A stretch of DNA of 10,360 nt. It comes from an uncultured Lachnobacterium sp. (GTDB lineage: Bacteria; Bacillota; Clostridia; Lachnospirales; Lachnospiraceae). The stretch covers positions 1 to 10,360 of the forward strand of contig URQG01000044.1 of the NCBI GenBank assembly GCA_900549895.1, in the 5' to 3' direction. Below the pieces are notes generated by a model. It had not been told where the DNA came from. It did no database searches and saw only the letters and a program-made list of their open reading frames with translations. Both the position numbers and the translations under genes were made by a program. Positions 7,027-10,360 of this stretch are shown one piece after another. The stretch's first letter is position 1. Each line of letters begins with the position of its first letter.

Positions 7027-7215
7027 CTAATTCTCCTCACTGCTATCTGCGCCGATCTGCTGCAATGCTGCAAGGAGTTCACCACTATCGATGTCACTCA
7101 GACCATTTAGCGCCTTTTCAAATAAGCCGACACCGTCTGAGTTCTCGCTGCATCCGTGCCCGCAGGTCATGCAGTTGTGTGTGCATTCCTCCTGAAGCTT
7201 ATTCGTATCTTCCAT
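7027..7215 (-). CDS. Small 62-residue protein with a CX3CX2CX3C motif
   Basis: I do not recognise a named family. The N-terminal third carries Cys11, Cys15, Cys18 and Cys22 in CTHNCMTCGHGC, followed by an acidic, probably helical region (about 28-54, GLFEKALNGLSDIDSGELLAALQQIG) and an acidic tail. The Cys pattern resembles the short N-terminal motif on some clostridial Mrp/NBP35 Fe-S carrier ATPases (from memory), but here it stands alone with no ATPase. Binding of a 4Fe-4S cluster or zinc is inferred. The start at 7215 has AAAGGG five bases upstream; a longer start at 7314 would overlap serS by about 80 bases and has no such site. It sits 16 bp after serS and 2 bp before the IIC gene, with no room for a terminator on either side, so it should be co-transcribed with both and coupled in translation to IIC. 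Confidence 0.8.
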   Translation of the reverse strand: MEDTNKLQEECTHNCMTCGHGCSENSDGVGLFEKALNGLSDIDSGELLAALQQIGADSSEEN

Positions 7216-7231
7216 CTTTTCCCTTTCTGGA

Positions 7232-8524
7232 TTATTCGTGCTTAGGCACGATTTTCTCGATTCCACCCATGTATGGCTGCAACGCCTTCGGAATATTAAC
7301 AGATCCATCTGCATTCAGGTTATTCTCAAGGAATGCGATCAGCATACGTGGTGGAGCAACAACCGTATTATTTAATGTATGTGCAAAATACTTCTTACCG
7401 TCTTTGCCTTTGACACGGATCTTAAGACGACGAGCCTGTGCATCCCCAAGGTTCGAGCAGCTGCCAACCTCGAAGTACTTCTTCTGACGCGGTGACCATG
7501 CCTCAACGTCGCAGGACTTCACCTTAAGGTCAGCCAGATCTCCGGAGCAGCACTCAAGTGTACGAACCGGGATATCAAGGCTTCTGAACAGATCAACGGT
7601 GTTCTGCCATAACTTGTCATACCAAACCTTAGACTCTTCCGGCTTGCAGACAACGATCATCTCCTGCTTCTCGAACTGATGGATACGATATACACCACGC
7701 TCCTCGATACCATGAGCGCCTTTTTCCTTACGGAAGCATGGAGAATAGCTTGTCAGTGTGTATGGAAGCTTCTCCTCATCGTTGATCGTGTCGATGAATT
7801 TACCGATCATAGAATGCTCAGAGGTTCCGATCAGGTAGAGATCCTCGCCCTCAATCTTATACATCATGGCATCCATCTCGTCGAAACTCATAACGCCTGT
7901 TACAACGTTGGAACGGATCATAAAAGGCGGTACACAGTAAGTAAATCCGCGGTCGATCATGAAATCTCTTGCGTAAGAGATGACTGCGGAATGGATTCTT
8001 GCGATGTCACCCATCAGGTAATAGAATCCGTTTCCGGCTACCTTTCCTGCTGCATCAAGGTCGATGCCGTCGAAACGCTCCATAATGTCTGTGTGATATG
8101 GAATCTCGAAATCCGGAACAACCGGCTCGCCAAACTTCTCGATCTCTACGTTGCAGCTATCATCTTTTCCGATCGGAACGGAAGGATCGATGATGTTCGG
8201 AATCGTCATCATAATCTTTGTAACCTTCTCGGAGAGTTCCTTCTCCTGTGCCTCAAGCTCAGTCAAACGTGTAGCGTTTGCAGCGACCTCAGCCTTGACA
8301 GCCTCAGCCTCTTCCTTCTTTCCCTGTGCCATCAGAGCACCGATCTGCTTGGAGATCTTGTTCTTGTTTGCACGAAGCTCATCTGCCTCTGCCTGTGCGG
8401 CACGAGCCTTTGCGTCCAGCTCGATCACTTCATCAACGAGTGGAAGCTTGTGATCCTGGAATTTCTTCTTAATGTTCTCCTTAACAACTTCTGGGTTCTC
8501 TCTTAAAAATTTTAAATCAATCAT
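7232..8524 (-). CDS. serS: Seryl-tRNA synthetase
   Basis: Class II synthetase that charges tRNA-Ser (and tRNA-Sec) with serine in the cytoplasm. The 430 residues show the N-terminal helical arm (about 30-105, a Glu/Lys/Ala coiled coil that grips the tRNA long arm) and the catalytic core. Motif 2 is CFRKEKGAHGIEERG with Arg265 and Glu267, and motif 3 includes Arg393 in APPRMLIAFLEN. TSEH at 234-237 is the serine-site region and SCSNLGDAQARR (355-366) precedes motif 3. Motifs 2 and 3 differ from the common bacterial wording (RxEAGSAGRDTRG, HTLNGSGLAVGR): here they read KGAHGIEERG and HTLNNTVVAPPR, partly recalling archaeal enzymes. AGGAGG lies five bases before the ATG. Upstream is a T-box leader; downstream the small Cys protein and IIC gene follow without a terminator. 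Function is not in doubt despite the variant motifs. Confidence 0.96.
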   Translation of the reverse strand: MIDLKFLRENPEVVKENIKKKFQDHKLPLVDEVIELDAKARAAQAEADELRANKNKISKQIGALMAQGKKEEAEAVKAEVAANATRLTELEAQEKELSEKVTKIMMTIPNIIDPSVPIGKDDSCNVEIEKFGEPVVPDFEIPYHTDIMERFDGIDLDAAGKVAGNGFYYLMGDIARIHSAVISYARDFMIDRGFTYCVPPFMIRSNVVTGVMSFDEMDAMMYKIEGEDLYLIGTSEHSMIGKFIDTINDEEKLPYTLTSYSPCFRKEKGAHGIEERGVYRIHQFEKQEMIVVCKPEESKVWYDKLWQNTVDLFRSLDIPVRTLECCSGDLADLKVKSCDVEAWSPRQKKYFEVGSCSNLGDAQARRLKIRVKGKDGKKYFAHTLNNTVVAPPRMLIAFLENNLNADGSVNIPKALQPYMGGIEKIVPKHE

Positions 8525-8631
8525 GACATCCTCCTATTAGTAGATATGATTTTTAAAAGCAAATTTCACGATTTCCCGCAACCATCATGACATGCGCCAA
8601 GCATTCATCCAAACATGTATAATCTTTTATT

Positions 8632-8681
8632 CAGAAATAAAAGACCCTCCGCCCCAGATTCTTCATCTGGGACGAAAGGTC
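8632..8681 (-). terminator. Attenuator (terminator) hairpin of the T-box
   Basis: Bases 8681-8643 read on the - strand form a 17-bp stem, including several G-U pairs, around a five-base GAAGA loop, followed by TTTTATTT. The 5' arm (ACCTTTCGTCCC) is the part that would pair with the T-box region in the antiterminator, making the two structures mutually exclusive. Confidence 0.9.
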
Positions 8682-8876
8682 ATGAAATACTTTCCGCGGT
8701 ACCACCCAAGTTGCTCCTTGCGAAGCCTCTCACGTACGTTAAAGGGTACGAACCTTGCAGCTTTCACTGCCAGCTCAGGAAGTGGAAAGATTTCTCCTGC
8801 TTACCGGTTCACACCCGCCACCGGCTCTCTGAAAAGATTCAAAATCGTAGTTTCCGTCATCGCTTCTTACTTATCT
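8632..8876 (-). promoter_or_regulatory. T-box leader controlling serS (serine type)
   Basis: Transcription-attenuation leader that senses uncharged tRNA-Ser: when serine is short, the tRNA pairs with the leader and allows read-through. The diagnostic T-box GGGTGGTACCGCGG is at 8707-8694, preceding the attenuator hairpin. Stem I is recognisable from AGAGAG followed by the apical GGTG...GGTGTGAA segment and closing CCGG arms (about 8826-8801). The best specifier codon is TCC (8786-8784), placed as in other T-boxes just before the ACxxCCTGAG strand that closes stem I; it encodes serine, which fits the gene downstream. I could not fold the whole of stem I by hand, so the specifier is probable rather than certain. 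About 100 bases of unexplained sequence separate the attenuator from the serS ribosome site. Confidence 0.93.
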
Positions 8877-8882
8877 TCTGCT

Positions 8883-8911
8883 ATTATAGCCTCTTGTATA
8901 CCAAAAAGCAA
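8883..8911 (-). promoter_or_regulatory. SigA-type promoter of the serS T-box transcript
   Basis: On the - strand TTGCTT (8911-8906), a 17-base spacer and a perfect TATAAT (8888-8883) form a strong promoter, placing the transcript start near 8876 and just ahead of stem I. The -35 box is only seven bases after the glyA stop codon. A weak A/T-rich inverted repeat (GCATT...AATGC) in this gap, followed by a T run, might end some glyA transcripts, but it is poor. Confidence 0.85.
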
Positions 8912-8918
8912 GCGCATT

Positions 8919-10166
8919 TTAATGCATTGGCTGAAGTGGATACTTATCCGTTAAGGTCTTGATGATTGCCTTGGCATCCTCGACTGCTGCCTCACCGTTC
9001 TTGATGAGCATAGCGATTGCCTCTGCAACCTGATCGAAATCATCTTCCTTCAAGCCTCTTGAAGTAGCGGCCGGTGTTCCGAGACGGATTCCGCTTGTTA
9101 CGAATGGCTTCTGTGGATCGTTCGGAATCGTATTCTTGTTTGCAGTAATGTGTGCACTGTCAAGAAGCTTCTCAACGACTTTTCCGGTAAGCTCGTATGG
9201 TGTCAGATCAACGAGCATCAGATGGTTATCCGTTCCGCCGGATACAATCTTGATGTCACGCGCCTGCAATCCCTTACACAGAGCCTGTGCGTTCTTCACG
9301 ATCTGTGTCTGGTATTCCTTGAACTCAGGCTTTAATGCTTCCTCGAAGCATACCGCCTTGGCTGCGATCACATGCATAAGCGGGCCACCCTGCGTTCCCG
9401 GGAAGATTGCCTTATTGAAATTGTATTTTTTATTTACTTCCTCGCTGCAGAGAATCATTCCTCCACGCGGGCCACGAAGTGTCTTGTGTGTTGTAGTTGT
9501 CACGACATCCGCATATGGGATTGGGCTTGGATGAAGTCCTGCCGCAACAAGTCCTGCGATATGTGCCATATCAACCATAAGGACTGCACCGACTTCGTCC
9601 GCGATCTCACGGAATTTCTTGAAGTCGATCGTACGGGCATAAGCCGATGCGCCTGCGATGATCATCTTCGGCTTGCACTCCAAAGCGATCTCTCTTACCT
9701 TATCGTAATCGATAAATCCCTCGTCATTAACTCCGTAAGGAACTACGTTAAAATATGTTCCGGAGAAATTAACCGGTGATCCGTGCGTCAAGTGTCCTCC
9801 GTGATCAAGGTTCATGCCCATGATGGTGTCGCCCGGTTTTAAGATTGCAAACTGTACTGCCATATTTGCCTGTGCACCAGAATGTGGCTGCACATTAACA
9901 TACTCACATCCGAAAAGTTTCTTTGCACGCTCGCGTGCCAGTTCTTCTACCACATCTACGCACTCGCACCCGCCATAATAACGCTTTCCCGGATAACCTT
10001 CTGCGTACTTGTTCGTCAGAATACTTCCCATAGCGGACATAACCGCCGGGCTTACCCAGTTCTCTGATGCGATCAGCTCAATGTGGCTGTTCTGTCTGTC
10101 AAATTCTGCCTGAATGGCTGCTGCGATCTCAGGATCTACTGCCTGAATATCTTCCATTGTGTACAT
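8919..10166 (-). CDS. glyA: Serine hydroxymethyltransferase
   Basis: PLP enzyme that interconverts serine and glycine while loading or unloading one-carbon units on tetrahydrofolate; cytoplasmic, the main source of C1 units. The 415 residues match the family. The PLP lysine is Lys228 in TTTTHKTLRGPRGG; the cofactor-binding Asp199 and His202 lie in VDMAHIAGL; Glu35 is in IASEN, KYAEGYPGKRYYGG (53-66) is the active-site loop, and Arg361 in SGIRLGTPA binds the substrate carboxylate. The start at 10166 is chosen because AAAGGAG lies seven bases upstream; Met4 (10157) is less well placed, and a longer open frame reaching 10313 runs through the mapped promoter. It has its own promoter, and the serS T-box promoter follows directly, so serine metabolism and serine charging genes are neighbours. 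Confidence 0.97.
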   Translation of the reverse strand: MYTMEDIQAVDPEIAAAIQAEFDRQNSHIELIASENWVSPAVMSAMGSILTNKYAEGYPGKRYYGGCECVDVVEELARERAKKLFGCEYVNVQPHSGAQANMAVQFAILKPGDTIMGMNLDHGGHLTHGSPVNFSGTYFNVVPYGVNDEGFIDYDKVREIALECKPKMIIAGASAYARTIDFKKFREIADEVGAVLMVDMAHIAGLVAAGLHPSPIPYADVVTTTTHKTLRGPRGGMILCSEEVNKKYNFNKAIFPGTQGGPLMHVIAAKAVCFEEALKPEFKEYQTQIVKNAQALCKGLQARDIKIVSGGTDNHLMLVDLTPYELTGKVVEKLLDSAHITANKNTIPNDPQKPFVTSGIRLGTPAATSRGLKEDDFDQVAEAIAMLIKNGEAAVEDAKAIIKTLTDKYPLQPMH

Positions 10167-10218
10167 AATTCTACTCCTTTGCGTTATATTGATTGGGCGC
10201 GATACGCCTGTTACAACG

Positions 10219-10247
10219 ATTGTAGCAGATTGTCCGCTTTGTTGCAA
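10219..10247 (-). promoter_or_regulatory. SigA-type promoter of glyA
   Basis: On the - strand TTGCAA (10247-10242), a 17-base spacer and TACAAT (10224-10219) form a good promoter with transcription starting near 10212, a leader of about 45 bases. An inverted repeat TACAA-n3-TTGTA (10212-10224) overlaps the -10 and start point and may be an operator. No purine-regulator box or riboswitch was recognised. Confidence 0.75.
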
Positions 10248-10264
10248 TAACGTAATGCAGTAAA

Positions 10265-10360
10265 TTACTTTAAATACTCCGCAAGCACGCTCCTCTTTTG
10301 TAAGTGCCTCCATCGCGTCGGCATCCAGCTTAAGTATCCTTCCGGAAGCTCGCTGACTGG
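10265..10360 (-). CDS. Possible 3' end of an upstream gene, cut by the window edge
   Basis: A - strand frame open from the window edge ends in TAA at 10267-10265, 17 bp before the glyA -35 box, which is where a preceding gene would be expected to stop. Its 31 residues include EGYLSWMPTRWRH and end in LAEYLK. A second frame, in phase with glyA and without any stop, reads LDADAMEALTKEERACG and has equally good or better codon choice. I recognise neither, so which one is real, if any, cannot be settled from this fragment. Confidence 0.25.
   Translation of the reverse strand, partial: PVSELPEGYLSWMPTRWRHLQKRSVLAEYLK

Noticed and set aside
7679..8506. + strand frame of 275 codons opposite serS
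   Set aside because: Antisense shadow of serS with Cys/Leu-rich translation and no start signal.
10167..10313. 49-residue extension of GlyA
   Set aside because: It runs through the TTGCAA/TACAAT promoter and does not resemble the GlyA N-terminus; AAAGGAG supports 10166.
44..10360. CRISPR arrays, insertion sequences, tRNA or rRNA genes, prophage or defence genes
   Set aside because: No repeated spacer arrays, transposase motifs, terminal inverted repeats or RNA-gene cores were found on either strand.

Overview
The window looks like a contig end from a low-to-moderate-GC gut Clostridia, most likely a Lachnospiraceae relative. That placement is inferred from several things seen here: a serine-type T-box leader, an ECF vitamin-transporter S-component, a MutY with the wider Cys spacing I associate with clostridia, a crotonase of the butyrate-pathway type, strong AGGAGG ribosome binding sites and compact single-gene transcription units with rho-independent terminators. 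No plasmid, phage, insertion-sequence, CRISPR, rRNA or tRNA signature was found. The first 43 bases are not biological. They match an Illumina Nextera read-1 adapter with its i5 index, so the genome proper starts at about base 44.

Layout from left to right: mutY (-) with a terminator; a cytoplasmic GH13 amylase/neopullulanase-like enzyme (-); an ECF transporter S-component, the only + strand gene; two back-to-back terminators; a crotonase (crt-like, -) with a consensus promoter overlapped by a perfect 18-bp palindrome; an SGNH/GDSL hydrolase (-); then a compact - strand unit running serS, a 62-residue Cys-rich protein and a PTS EIIC_2/PfoR-type membrane protein, ending in a terminator. serS is preceded by a complete T-box leader with its own promoter. 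glyA (-) with its own promoter lies at the right end, followed by about 100 bases that may hold the 3' end of another gene.

Most of the window is ordinary core metabolism. Two parts form a theme: glyA makes or consumes serine, and the neighbouring serS is controlled by a T-box whose best specifier candidate is a Ser codon (UCC). The spacings (16 bp, then 2 bp) imply that a small cysteine-motif protein and an orphan PTS-IIC-like membrane protein are transcribed from the same serine-responsive leader. That coupling is the most interesting biological lead here. I do not see a clearly new multi-gene defence, mobile or biosynthetic system.
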